Assembly (NCBI RefSeq): GCF_011759385.1
Contig: NZ_JAARLY010000004.1
Location: 124,001-188,000 of the forward strand
DNA length: 64,000 bases
DNA from: Oleiagrimonas sp. C23AA
GTDB lineage: Bacteria; Pseudomonadota; Gammaproteobacteria; Xanthomonadales; Rhodanobacteraceae
Direction of reading: 5' to 3'
The stretch's first letter is position 1. The number at the start of each line of letters is the position of its first letter. The notes under the pieces were generated by a model that was given only the letters and a program-made list of their open reading frames with translations, was not told the DNA's origin and did not search any database. Below, piece after piece: positions 18,308-26,941 of the stretch. Position numbers and translations under genes: made by a program.

Positions 18308-19060
18308 TCAGTGAGCGGCCGGGGGCTTTTTCTGCGGTGGTGTGGCGGTGACGTCCTGCAGCGCGCCGACGCTTACCGTGCCGCTCCAGCGCGCATCGCG
18401 ATGGGCGAAATACTGCTTGGGCGTCCAGTACCAGCGCTGATAGATCGGTCCGCAGTTCTGCATCGCCCGGCCCGAACCCAGCGGCATCACGCAGTGGATG
18501 TTCTGGCCGGAGGCCCCCAATAGCGAGCCGGCAATCTCACTGCGATGCATGCGCAGTTCGCTGGCCAGGCGCGGCTTGGCCACCGCGTCGGCATAGATCG
18601 GTTGCAAGTTGGCCAGCACGGCTTGGGCGCGGCGCCGTTGCTTGGCGTGCAGTGCGCGCCAGACACGATCGCGGGTGTGCACAAACTGGGGATAACCGCG
18701 CTCGGCCGACAGCGCCAGCCAGGCCCAGGCGGTGGCCGGATCGGCCTTCACGCCCTGGCCTTTCAGATACATCAGGCCAAGGCACAACTGCGAGAACTTG
18801 TCGGCATAGCGGGCCGAGCGACGAAAGTCGCGCAAGGCACCGCGGTAGTCGTGGAAGGACAGTTTGTCGATGGCCGCGTACTGGCCGGCCAGGTCTGGAT
18901 GGCCCCAGGTGTTGGTGTGTCTGGCCTGTTGCAGCACCGCGTCGGGCACGTTGCCGGCGTGACCGGTGTGCGCGGCCGCCTGGTGCATGGCAAGACCGAA
19001 CAGCAGCAGTGCGCCGCCAAGCCGCGTGTATCGGCGCCATCGGGAGCATCGCCTCACCAT
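18308..19060 (-). CDS. Exported SEL1/TPR-like repeat protein
   Basis: A 250-residue protein with an N-terminal signal peptide (about 1-30, LGGALLLFGLAMHQAAAHTG). A SEL1-type tetratricopeptide region follows (about 65-125: DYRGALRDFRRSARYADKFSQLCLGLMYLKGQGVKADPATAWAWLALSAERG). The C-terminal half (about 170-235) has Cys191 and Cys204, a possible periplasmic disulfide (HCVMPLGSGRAMQNCG). SEL1 repeats mediate protein contacts; no enzymatic motif is present. It is divergent from the membrane-protein gene at 19199, with a 138-bp gap. Role unknown. Confidence 0.78.
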   Translation of the reverse strand: MVRRCSRWRRYTRLGGALLLFGLAMHQAAAHTGHAGNVPDAVLQQARHTNTWGHPDLAGQYAAIDKLSFHDYRGALRDFRRSARYADKFSQLCLGLMYLKGQGVKADPATAWAWLALSAERGYPQFVHTRDRVWRALHAKQRRRAQAVLANLQPIYADAVAKPRLASELRMHRSEIAGSLLGASGQNIHCVMPLGSGRAMQNCGPIYQRWYWTPKQYFAHRDARWSGTVSVGALQDVTATPPQKKPPAAH

Positions 19061-19198
19061 GAACCCTTCCCTGTGTCTGGCCTGAGCTTCGTTCTACGCC
19101 GCCGCCCGTGTCGATACAAGCGCGCCACGGGGTTATGTATGTCTGGTCAGCCATGGGCTCTGCTAACGTGCGCAGGAACTTGCCCTGCGGAGTGCGGC

Positions 19199-19906
19199 AT
19201 GGATTGGGATCTGTTCTGGCGCTTGCCGGCGATGTTGCTGCTGGGCCTGGCCGCCCTGGTGCTGTTGCTGGCGCTGGGTCAGGGCGTGGCCTGTCATCGG
19301 CGCTGGCGTCGCCGGCGTCGGCTGGCGGCCACCTCGCGCGCCTTGCTGGCGCTGCTAGCTTTGGCGCTGGCTCTTTTGCTGGGCGGTGCCGGTGTCAGCC
19401 TGCGCGGTTACCGGGTGCTGAGCCAGGAAACGCCGGTGGCGACGCTGTCGGCCAAGTGGCTGGCGCCGCAGCACTGGTGGGTCACGCTGACCCTGCCCGA
19501 TGGCCATAGCGAGCAGATTCCACTGGATGGCGATGCCTTCCGGCTGGAAGCCAATGTGGTCAAGTGGACGCTACCGGCGGTGCTGCTGGGGCACGCGCCG
19601 CAGCTTTATCGGCTGGATCGCCTGAGTGGGCGCTATGACGATCCGCGCCAGGCCGCGGCCTATCCGCCGACCGTGCTGGATCTGCGTCCGACGGGGCCGG
19701 ATCTGTGGACGCTGGTGCGCCGTTTCCCCGACTGGGTACCGGGTGTGGATGCGGTCTACGGCAGTGGCGTGTACCTGCCGCTGGTCGATGGCGGCCGATA
19801 CCGCATCAGCCTGATGCGCACCGGTGCGCTGGTGGCGCGGCCGGCCAACGCCTATACCGCCGATCGGCTGGAACAACGTGGTGTGACCGCTCCCGACCTG
19901 CCTTGA
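19199..19906 (+). CDS. Hypothetical two-TM inner-membrane protein
   Basis: A 235-residue protein starting MDWDLFWRLPAMLLLGLAAL with two membrane helices (about 8-32 and 46-66) joined by a very basic loop (CHRRWRRRRRLAATSR). An extracytoplasmic beta-rich domain of about 165 residues follows. The loop charge predicts a cytoplasmic loop and periplasmic C-domain. GGAG at 19189-19192 fixes the start; the long upstream in-frame extension is a shadow of the opposite gene. No function can be assigned. Its stop abuts the stop of the convergent GNAT gene with no gap. Confidence 0.78.
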   Translation: MDWDLFWRLPAMLLLGLAALVLLLALGQGVACHRRWRRRRRLAATSRALLALLALALALLLGGAGVSLRGYRVLSQETPVATLSAKWLAPQHWWVTLTLPDGHSEQIPLDGDAFRLEANVVKWTLPAVLLGHAPQLYRLDRLSGRYDDPRQAAAYPPTVLDLRPTGPDLWTLVRRFPDWVPGVDAVYGSGVYLPLVDGGRYRISLMRTGALVARPANAYTADRLEQRGVTAPDLP

Positions 19907-20374
19907 TCAGCCCCGGGCCAGGCACTTTTCATAGCGCAGCGCATCGGTGCCGTCATCGTAGTAGCCCTCGCGGCATCCGATCAGCTGGTAGCCGTGGCGC
20001 TCGTACAGCGCAATGGCCACCCGGTTGCTGACGCGTACTTCCAGGCGAATGCTCTGGCAGCGGCGCTGGCGCGCATAGCGCTCGCAGGCATCGAGCATGG
20101 CCCGGCCCAGGCCCCGGCCGCGCGCCTCGTCGGCGATGGCCAGCGAATAAAGCCGCGCGCTGGGGCTATTGCTGCGAAAGAACAGCACGGCCGAGCCGAT
20201 CAGGTGGCCGGCCAGGCGCGCCACCAGCACCTTGGCGGTGGCGCTGCCCAGGTGACGTCGATACTGCGCCCGACTGATGCGGTCGGCAGCGAAGGTGCGC
20301 TCCTCCAGCTCGACCAGGTCGTCCAGGTCGGCCTCGGCAGCGCGGCGGATGCGGGGGGCGGTCTGTTTGATCAC
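19907..20374 (-). CDS. GNAT-family N-acetyltransferase
   Basis: A 155-residue acetyltransferase with the acetyl-CoA-binding motif ARGRGLGRAML (Arg85-Gly-Arg-Gly-Leu-Gly90) and the late GNAT strand-helix LEVRVSNRVAIALYERHGYQLIG. It looks like the RimI-type proteins that acetylate alpha-amino groups, but it is not placed with rimI's usual partner tsaB. It starts with GTG at 20374 and is divergent from the RLAN-ATP-grasp gene at 20558, with 183 bp between. Such GNAT/RLAN-ATP-grasp pairs recur in proteobacteria and are thought to work together, perhaps on a peptide substrate. Confidence 0.87.
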   Translation of the reverse strand: MIKQTAPRIRRAAEADLDDLVELEERTFAADRISRAQYRRHLGSATAKVLVARLAGHLIGSAVLFFRSNSPSARLYSLAIADEARGRGLGRAMLDACERYARQRRCQSIRLEVRVSNRVAIALYERHGYQLIGCREGYYDDGTDALRYEKCLARG

Positions 20375-20557
20375 GCGCGGAGGGTAGTGATTGGGGTCAG
20401 GCAGGGCAAATGGGGACGCTTCAGTGCATTTTCACCCTTGGCTCTTGCCGCCAAGGTCGGGCAGGCTTCAAACTCACGGTGCGGCCTGTGGTGCCGGCCG
20501 TTTCCGCTGAATCTCCATTCCCGTCGGACGCTCCTGCGTCCCCACGCTCGAGGTCCC

Positions 20558-22030
20558 ATGAGCCGTCTGCTCATTGTTGTGGAAAAAGCCTCCGATTGGG
20601 GCTCGTATTATCCGTCCGATCACGTGGTCACCGCCGCCGACTATCTGCGCGAGACGCCAGGTGGTGATGAGCGCACCCAGGTCATCAATCTGTGCCGCAG
20701 CTACAAATACCTGGGGCCGGGCTACTACGTCTCATTGCTGGCCGAGGCACGCGGGCACCGCGTGATCCCCTCGGTGCGCACCATCAACGATTTGCGCAAG
20801 CGCTCACTGTACGGCCTGGACATCGATGACCTGAACCAGAAGCTGGCGGCGCTGCTGCCCGGCGGCCAGGACACCACCGATTTCGGCATCCTGGTGCACT
20901 TTGGTGAAACCTCGCACCCGGCGCTGTCCGATCTGGCGCGACAGGTGTTCGAGCTGTTTCCGTGCCCGCTGCTGCGCATCGAGTTCACCCGCGAGCGGGT
21001 CTGGCAGATCGGCTCGATCCGGCCGGTGGGCCTGAACAGTCTGGACGATGCGCAGGAAGACAGCTTCGCGCAGTCGCTGGACAAGTTCTCGCGCAAGCTG
21101 TGGCGCAAGCCGCGCACGCGCCGGCCGTACCGCTACGACATCGCCATGCTGGTCGACCCGGACGAGGCCATGCCGCCGTCCAACAAGAAGGCGCTGAAGG
21201 CGTTCATCGCCGCCGGCAAGCAGCTGGGCGTGGAGGTGGACCCGATCGGGCGCCAGGACTACACGCGGCTGGCCGAGTACGACGGCCTGTTCATCCGCAC
21301 CACCACCGCCATCGACAACCACACCTACCGCTTCGCGCACCGCGCCGAGAAGGAAGGCATGGTGGTGATCGACGACCCCACCTCGATCCTGCGCTGTACC
21401 AACAAGATCTACCTGCACGATCTGCTGGTGTCGCGAAAGCTGGCGGTGCCGCGCACGGAAATCCTCTACCGCGACGAGGCGCGGCGCTTGTCCGATCTGC
21501 CGGAAAAGCTCGGTTTTCCGATCGTGCTGAAGATTCCCGACGGTTCGTTCTCGCGCGGCGTCAGCAAGGTGGAATCGGTCGAGGCGCTGGAGAAGGCCGC
21601 CGCCGAGCTGTTTCAGCATTCGGCGCTGGTGGTGGCGCAGGAGTTTCTCTACACCGAGTACGACTGGCGCATCGGCGTGCTGAACCGCGAGGCGATCTAC
21701 GCCTGTCAGTACTTCATGTCACGCGGGCACTGGCAAATCTACAACCACGGCGCCAAGGGTGCGGCCAAGTCCGGCGGCTTCCGCACGCTGCCGGTGCGCG
21801 AGGCGCCGGCCGAGGTGGTCAAGTTGGCGCTGCGCGCCACGCAGGGCATCGGCGATGGCCTGTATGGCGTGGACATCAAGCAGACCCCCGAGCGCACGGT
21901 GGTCATCGAGGTCAACGACAACCCGTCCATCGATGCCGGTGTCGAGGATGGCTATCTGGGCGAGGACCTGTACCTGCGCATCATGGGCGAGTTCGTACGC
22001 CGGCTGGAGCGCAAGCGGCTGGGCATCTGA
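20558..22030 (+). CDS. RimK-like ATP-grasp ligase with N-terminal RLAN domain
   Basis: A 490-residue predicted carboxylate-amine ligase. The N-terminal RLAN domain (about 1-190) begins MSRLLIVVEKASDWGSYYPSD and contains GPGYYVSLLAEARGHRVIPS. The ATP-grasp part (about 190-485) includes VIDDPTSILRCTNKIYLHDLL, the ATP-binding LGFPIVLKIPDGSFSRGV, and the metal/ATP motif VIEVNDNPSIDAGVEDGYLGEDLY. ATP-grasp enzymes of this type join amino acids to a carboxylate via an acylphosphate; the substrate here is unknown. It starts at 20558 with GAGG at 20550-20553. It is divergent from a GNAT gene. Confidence 0.9.
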   Translation: MSRLLIVVEKASDWGSYYPSDHVVTAADYLRETPGGDERTQVINLCRSYKYLGPGYYVSLLAEARGHRVIPSVRTINDLRKRSLYGLDIDDLNQKLAALLPGGQDTTDFGILVHFGETSHPALSDLARQVFELFPCPLLRIEFTRERVWQIGSIRPVGLNSLDDAQEDSFAQSLDKFSRKLWRKPRTRRPYRYDIAMLVDPDEAMPPSNKKALKAFIAAGKQLGVEVDPIGRQDYTRLAEYDGLFIRTTTAIDNHTYRFAHRAEKEGMVVIDDPTSILRCTNKIYLHDLLVSRKLAVPRTEILYRDEARRLSDLPEKLGFPIVLKIPDGSFSRGVSKVESVEALEKAAAELFQHSALVVAQEFLYTEYDWRIGVLNREAIYACQYFMSRGHWQIYNHGAKGAAKSGGFRTLPVREAPAEVVKLALRATQGIGDGLYGVDIKQTPERTVVIEVNDNPSIDAGVEDGYLGEDLYLRIMGEFVRRLERKRLGI

Positions 22031-22034
22031 ACGC

Positions 22035-22280
22035 TCAGGCGCTCCACAGCGGCCGTCGCGGCGAGCGCTGACGCAGCCGGCGCCAGGCCTCGATGGGCGC
22101 GCGTGGTGCGGTCAGGCCCAGGATCAGCAGCGGTGCCAGCACCAGCCAGAACGGGGCGGTAAAGCCCAGCGTGGTGCTGTACACCGGCAGCGGCGTGAAG
22201 ATCAGGGCGGCCGTGCCCAGGCCCAGCCACAGGCTGGCGATGCGGGCGCGGCGCTGACGGATACGGTGCGTGTGCGGCAT
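22035..22280 (-). CDS. Small hypothetical membrane protein
   Basis: An 81-residue protein starting MPHTHRIRQRRARIASLWLGLG, with two hydrophobic helices (about 14-34 and 38-60) and a basic C-terminal tail (EAWRRLRQRSPRRPLWSA). The start at 22280 is supported by GGAAGGA just upstream on the minus strand. It converges with the ATP-grasp gene, leaving only 4 bp between stops. No family is recognised. Confidence 0.65.
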   Translation of the reverse strand: MPHTHRIRQRRARIASLWLGLGTAALIFTPLPVYSTTLGFTAPFWLVLAPLLILGLTAPRAPIEAWRRLRQRSPRRPLWSA

Positions 22281-22442
22281 GGTGTGTCCTTCCCTTGGCG
22301 TGTCGATGGGGCCCATCGTGCGCGGCGTCCATCTCAGCGGCTGCGACCGGCGCCATCACCTGGCATGCGGATGTTGCATGCATCCAAACGACACCGCCTC
22401 GCGTAGCTATAGAAAAGCCACGCCTGCCAAAGGAGCCCTGTC

Positions 22443-23003
22443 ATGCGACGTCTGTGGAAGCTCACCCTGGGACTGAGTGCCATCGCCTTGCTCGCCGGTT
22501 GCGCCAGCGCGCCCAAGCCGCGCCTGGCCACGCCCGATCAGGTGAACCTGAAACGCTACATGGGCACCTGGCACGTCATTGCGCACATCCCCAACATCTT
22601 CGAGCGCGGCAAGCTGGCCACCGCCGATGAATATCACCTGCGCAAGGATGGCCGGATCGGTGTCACCTTCCACTACCGCAGCAGCTTCCAGGATGCGCCC
22701 AAGACCTGGCACGGCACCGCCTGGCTGATCCGCAACGATGATGCCGCGCGCTGGAAGGTGCAGCTGCTGTGGCCGTTCACCAGCGACTACGTGATCATGG
22801 CGCTGGATGCCGACTATCGCTACGTCATGGTCGGCTTGCCCTCGCGCAAGCTGCTGTGGCTGATGGCGCGTGATACGCAGATGCCCGAAGCGGTGTACCA
22901 GCGTTACGTCGAGCAGGCCCGCGCGGAGGGGTTTCCTGTGGATAAGTTAAAGCGTGTGCCGCAGCATCCAGACCAGGTCGGCCAGCCCGGTTTCGAGCAA
23001 TGA
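22443..23003 (+). CDS. blc: Outer-membrane lipocalin (Blc-like lipoprotein)
   Basis: A 186-residue lipoprotein: the signal peptide ends in the lipobox LLAGC (Cys20). The lipocalin motif follows, MGTWHVIAHIPNIFERGKL (about 40-58), with its Gly-x-Trp. Later strands include YVIMALDADYRYVMVGLPSRKLLWLMARDTQMP, which is strongly Blc-like. Blc proteins bind lipids such as lysophospholipids at the outer membrane. AAAGGAG at 22429-22435 supports the start. It is followed 69 bp later by aroE with its own -10-like TACAAT at 23035-23040. Confidence 0.9.
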   Translation: MRRLWKLTLGLSAIALLAGCASAPKPRLATPDQVNLKRYMGTWHVIAHIPNIFERGKLATADEYHLRKDGRIGVTFHYRSSFQDAPKTWHGTAWLIRNDDAARWKVQLLWPFTSDYVIMALDADYRYVMVGLPSRKLLWLMARDTQMPEAVYQRYVEQARAEGFPVDKLKRVPQHPDQVGQPGFEQ

Positions 23004-23072
23004 CGGCACCATCGGAGTGCGCCGGCCAGGGCGTTACAATGGCGTCTTCATCGATCAGGAGTTGCACGTCCC

Positions 23073-23909
23073 ATGGTTGAAGGCGCCCCCCGTTTCACGG
23101 TGTTTGGTCATCCGATTGCCCATACGCTGTCGCCGCAGATCCACCAGGCCTTCGCGCATCAGTTCGGGCTGACGCTCAACTACGACACCACCGATGCCGC
23201 GCCGGCCGATTTTGCCGAGGCCGTGCGTGCCTTCTTCGCGGGCGGTGGCGCCGGCGCCAATGTGACACTGCCGCACAAGCGCGCTGCCTTCGAACTGGCC
23301 GCCGAGCGTACCGAGGCGGCCATGCGCGTGGGTACCGCCAACGTGCTCACCCCGCTGGCCGACGGCCGCGTGCGCGCCCACAACACCGATGGGGCCGGCC
23401 TGGTGCGCGACCTCACCGAGCGCCATCGTGTCGACCTGCGTGGGCACGATGCCCTGCTGCTGGGTGCCGGCGGCGCAGCGCACGGCGTGGCCTGGTCACT
23501 GCTCGATGCCGGTGTGCAGACGCTGACCATCGTCAATCGCACGCCGGAAGCGGCCGACGCGCTGGCCGATCGCCTGGGCGACCCGGCGCGGGCGCATACG
23601 CGTTACTGGAAGGATCTGGATTCGATCGGCAGCTACAACCTGATCATCAACGCCACCTCGGCCGGCGTCGCCGGGCAGGCGCTGGACCTGCCGTTTGCCA
23701 TCTGCGGATCGCGCGCGCTGTGCTACGACCTGTCCTACGGCCCCGCGGCCACCGGTTTCCTGGCCTGGGCCAAGACCGCCGGTGCCGATTACGCCTTTGA
23801 TGGGTTGGGCATGCTGGTGGAAACGGCCGCCGACGCCTTCGAGCTGTGGCACGGCAAGCGTCCGGACACCGCGCCGGTGTACCGCGAACTGCGCCAGCGC
23901 TACGCCTGA
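23073..23909 (+). CDS. aroE: Shikimate dehydrogenase (NADP)
   Basis: Reduces 3-dehydroshikimate to shikimate with NADPH in aromatic amino acid synthesis. The 278-residue protein has [20 protein letters not shown] at the N-terminus, the substrate and catalytic pattern [14 protein letters not shown] (Lys), NVLTP...[11 protein letters not shown] (Asn, Asp), the nucleotide fold [12 protein letters not shown] and [14 protein letters not shown]. It ends with [25 protein letters not shown] upstream supports the ATG at 23073. The YkgJ gene starts 10 bp after its stop. Confidence 0.97.
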   Translation: MVEGAPRFTVFGHPIAHTLSPQIHQAFAHQFGLTLNYDTTDAAPADFAEAVRAFFAGGGAGANVTLPHKRAAFELAAERTEAAMRVGTANVLTPLADGRVRAHNTDGAGLVRDLTERHRVDLRGHDALLLGAGGAAHGVAWSLLDAGVQTLTIVNRTPEAADALADRLGDPARAHTRYWKDLDSIGSYNLIINATSAGVAGQALDLPFAICGSRALCYDLSYGPAATGFLAWAKTAGADYAFDGLGMLVETAADAFELWHGKRPDTAPVYRELRQRYA

Positions 23910-23919
23910 GTACCCGCTG

Positions 23920-24171
23920 ATGGACTGCCGCCCCGGCTGCGGCGCGTGCTGCATCGCGCCGTCGATCTCTTCGCCGATACCGGGCATGCCCAACGGCAAG
24001 CCGGCCGGGGTGCGCTGCGTGCAACTGACCGCTGACAACCGCTGCGCCATTTTTGGCGATCCACGCCGGCCGGCGGTGTGCGGCCAGCTGAAACCGGAGC
24101 CGGCCATGTGCGGCGCCGATCGCGTTCACGCGCTGGCCTGGCTGGAGGCACTGGAGCGGGCCACCGCGTAA
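23920..24171 (+). CDS. YkgJ-family cysteine cluster protein
   Basis: An 83-residue protein beginning [17 protein letters not shown]. Cysteines at 3, 7, 10 and 11 plus later Cys residues ([29 protein letters not shown]) form the conserved metal-chelating cluster of the YkgJ/Fe-S or Zn cluster family. Function is unknown for the family. The start at 23920 lies 10 bp after aroE, so the two are probably cotranscribed. Longer in-frame readings overlap aroE and are rejected. Confidence 0.82.
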   Translation: MDCRPGCGACCIAPSISSPIPGMPNGKPAGVRCVQLTADNRCAIFGDPRRPAVCGQLKPEPAMCGADRVHALAWLEALERATA

Positions 24172-24199
24172 GGCGCGTGGTTTCGCAGGCTGGCGGGGC

Positions 24200-24730
24200 T
24201 CAGGCCAGGTAGTCGTCCTTCAGGCGCACGTAATGTGCGGCCGAATAGTGCAACTGCTCGATGCCGCGTGCGTCCAGCTGGCGCACGCACTTGGCCGGAT
24301 TGCCCAGCCACAGTTCGCCCTCGCCGACCACCTTGCCCGGCGGCACCACCGCGCCGGCGCCGACAAAGCCGTGGCGACGCACGATGGCGCCATCCAGCAC
24401 GGTGGCGTGCATGCCGATCAGGCAGGTGTCTTCCAGCGTGCAGGCGTGGATGACCGCGCCGTGGCCGATGGTGACCTCGGCGCCGATCAGGCACGGCTGG
24501 CCGCCCGGCGTGTACGGGCCATCATGGGTGACATGCACGATGGCGCCATCCTGGATGTTGCTGCGCGCGCCGACTTCGATGCGGTGCACATCGCCGCGCA
24601 ACACCGCACCGGGCCAGATCGAGACGTCATCACCCAGGCTGACATCGCCGATCACACTGGCGGCCGGGTCCACATAGACGCGCGCGCCCAGGCGCGGCAT
24701 CACCTTCTTGTAGAGTCGAAGTGCAGTCAT
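24200..24730 (-). CDS. Gamma-carbonic anhydrase family protein (YrdA-like)
   Basis: A 176-residue left-handed beta-helix protein built from hexapeptide repeats (VYVDPAASVIGDVSLGDDVSIWPGAVLRGDVHRIEVG). The three metal His positions fall in the GAIVHVTHDG, GHGAVIHACTLED and IGMHATVLDGA segments. Family members form trimers with the metal between subunits; many are not active carbonic anhydrases, so the activity is uncertain. It starts MTALRLYKKVMP at 24730 and is divergent from prlC, an arrangement common in this group. Confidence 0.9.
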   Translation of the reverse strand: MTALRLYKKVMPRLGARVYVDPAASVIGDVSLGDDVSIWPGAVLRGDVHRIEVGARSNIQDGAIVHVTHDGPYTPGGQPCLIGAEVTIGHGAVIHACTLEDTCLIGMHATVLDGAIVRRHGFVGAGAVVPPGKVVGEGELWLGNPAKCVRQLDARGIEQLHYSAAHYVRLKDDYLA

Positions 24731-24842
24731 GCGGCTTATTGTAGCGCTGGTCCTGGCTTGATTTTGCGCTTTGCCGGCACCACAGCAAGGGCCAGTGGCG
24801 GCTGCCGGCAGTCGCGTCCATTTCTGCGTCAAAGAGGCTTCC

Positions 24843-26885
24843 ATGCATCACGAAAACCCGCTGCTCGCCGCATCCGAACTGCCGGATTTCACCGCCATCA
24901 GGCCGGCCCACGTGGCGCCGGCCATCGATGCGATCCTGGCCGAGTACCGCGAAAAGGTCGATGCACTCACCGCCGCCGGGCCGCACAGCTTCGACAGCCT
25001 GATGCTGCCGCTGGAGCGTCTGGAGCAGCGCCTGTCGCAGGCCTGGGCGCCGATTGGTCATCTGCATTCGGTGGCCGACACGCCCGAGTTGCGCGAGGCC
25101 TACACCCAGGCGCTGGAGAAGATTTCCGATTTCAGCGCCGAGCTGGGCCAGAACCGGGCGCTGTATGAGGCCGTGGCGCAGGTCGAACGCGATCACGGCG
25201 AGCGCCTGGATGCCGCGCAGCGCGCGCTGCTGGAGCACAGCCTGCGCGACTTCAAGCTATCCGGTGTGGCGCTGGAAGAGCCGGCACGCAGCCGTTTTCG
25301 CGCCATTGCCAACGAGCTATCGCGCCTGAGCACCGAGTTTTCCAACGCCGTGCTCGATGCCACCGACGCCTGGACGCATCACATCACCGACGAGTCGCAG
25401 CTGGCCGGCATTCCCGAGTCCGGCCGCGCGGTGCTGCGCCAGTACGCCATCGAGAAGGATCTGGACGGCTTCCTGGTCACGCTGCAACAGCCGGCGGTGC
25501 AGGCGGTGCTGACTTACGCCGACGACCGCGCACTGCGCGAGAAGGTCTATTTCGCCTATCAGACGCGCGCCTCCGATCAGGGCCCGGATGCCGGCAAGTT
25601 CGACAACTCCGAGCGTATCGAGCAGATCATGGCGCTGCGCCACGAGGCCGCGCAGCTGCTGGGTTTTGCCAATGCCGCCGAGGAATCGCTGGCCACCAAG
25701 ATGGCCGAATCCACGGTCACGGTGATGGAATTCCTACACGATCTGGCGGTGCGCGCCCGGCCCATCGCCAAGGGCGAGCTGGCCGACCTTCGCGAGTTTG
25801 CGCAGAAGGAGCTGGACCTGCCCAACCTGGAAGCCTGGGACATTGCCTACGCCTCGGAAAAGCTGCGTCAGGCGCGCTACGCGCTGGATGAGGAAGCGAT
25901 CAAGCCGTACTTCCCGGCACCGGCGGTGATGGACGGCCTGTTCGCGCTGACCGAGAAGCTGTACGGCATCACCCTCAAGCGCCGCGAGGATGTCACCGCA
26001 TGGCATCGCGATGTGCGTTTCTATGATCTGGTCGATGCCGACGGCCAGGTATTTGCCGGCGTGTATCTGGATCTGTACGCGCGCTCGGGCAAGCGCGGCG
26101 GTGCCTGGATGGACGTGTGCCGCGCGCGCTTTGCCGATGGCGATGCGCTGCAGCGCCCGGTGGCCTTCTTGACCTGCAACTTCGCGCCGCCGACCGGCGA
26201 TACGCCGGCGCTGTTGACCCATGACGACGTGTTGACGCTGTTCCACGAGTTCGGCCACGGTCTGCACCACATGCTGACCGAGGTGACGTTGCCGTCCATC
26301 GGCGGCATCGACGGCGTGGAATGGGACGCGGTGGAGCTGCCCAGCCAGTTCATGGAGAACTTTGCCTGGAACCGCGAGGCGCTGGATCTGTTCGCACGTC
26401 ACTACCGCACGGGCGAGAAGCTGCCGGACGAACTGTTCCAGTGCATGCTCGATGCCCGCCATTACCACGCCGGCCTGTTCCTGGTGCGCCAGCTGGAGTT
26501 CGGCCTGTTCGATTTCCGCCTGCATCTGGAATACGACCCGGCCCAGGGCGCGCGTGCCATGCACGTGCTCAACGAGGTACGCCACCAGGTGGCGGTGGTG
26601 CAGCCACCGGCCTGGCAGCGCTTCCCGCATGCCTTCGGTCACATCTTTGCCGGCGGTTACGCGGCCGGTTACTACAGCTATCTGTGGGCCGAGGTGTTGT
26701 CGGCCGATGCGTTCGAGGCGTTCGAGGCCGCCGGCGTGATCGACCGCGAGACCGGTGCGCGTTTCCGCGGCGAGATTCTGGCCGTCGGCGCGACACGTCC
26801 GGCGCTGGAAAGCTTCATCGCCTTCCGTGGCCGTGCGCCACAGGCTGATGCACTGCTGCGAAGCTACGGCTTGGCTGCGGCCTGA
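24843..26885 (+). CDS. prlC: Oligopeptidase A (M3 family metallopeptidase)
   Basis: Zinc peptidase that degrades signal peptides and other short peptides in the cytoplasm. The 680 residues equal the E. coli OpdA length. The zinc motif is HEFGHGLHHML (HExxH-type, about 470-480), with the downstream Glu in GIDGVEWDAVELPSQFMEN. The C-terminal GHIFAGGYAAGYYSYLWAEVLSADAFEAFE substrate region is typical of M3 enzymes. It starts with MHHENPLLA at 24843. A perfect hairpin (26896-26929) follows. Confidence 0.96.
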   Translation: MHHENPLLAASELPDFTAIRPAHVAPAIDAILAEYREKVDALTAAGPHSFDSLMLPLERLEQRLSQAWAPIGHLHSVADTPELREAYTQALEKISDFSAELGQNRALYEAVAQVERDHGERLDAAQRALLEHSLRDFKLSGVALEEPARSRFRAIANELSRLSTEFSNAVLDATDAWTHHITDESQLAGIPESGRAVLRQYAIEKDLDGFLVTLQQPAVQAVLTYADDRALREKVYFAYQTRASDQGPDAGKFDNSERIEQIMALRHEAAQLLGFANAAEESLATKMAESTVTVMEFLHDLAVRARPIAKGELADLREFAQKELDLPNLEAWDIAYASEKLRQARYALDEEAIKPYFPAPAVMDGLFALTEKLYGITLKRREDVTAWHRDVRFYDLVDADGQVFAGVYLDLYARSGKRGGAWMDVCRARFADGDALQRPVAFLTCNFAPPTGDTPALLTHDDVLTLFHEFGHGLHHMLTEVTLPSIGGIDGVEWDAVELPSQFMENFAWNREALDLFARHYRTGEKLPDELFQCMLDARHYHAGLFLVRQLEFGLFDFRLHLEYDPAQGARAMHVLNEVRHQVAVVQPPAWQRFPHAFGHIFAGGYAAGYYSYLWAEVLSADAFEAFEAAGVIDRETGARFRGEILAVGATRPALESFIAFRGRAPQADALLRSYGLAAA

Positions 26886-26895
26886 TCCGGTGCAC

Positions 26896-26929
26896 CCATC
26901 AGCGGCGCCTTTGCGGGCACCGCTGATGG
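26896..26929. terminator. Hairpin between convergent prlC and the GPP34 gene
   Basis: CCATCAGCGG (26896-26905) pairs perfectly with CCGCTGATGG (26920-26929) around a 14-base loop. It lies in the 56 bp between two convergent stops. There is no T-run, so termination strength is uncertain. Confidence 0.55.
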
Positions 26930-26941
26930 TGAACTTCAAGC

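Noticed and set aside
18545-19198. Long N-terminal extension of the 19199-19906 gene
   Set aside because: The in-frame upstream part mirrors the opposite SEL1 gene and lacks a start with a ribosome site. GGAG at 19189 supports the 19199 start.
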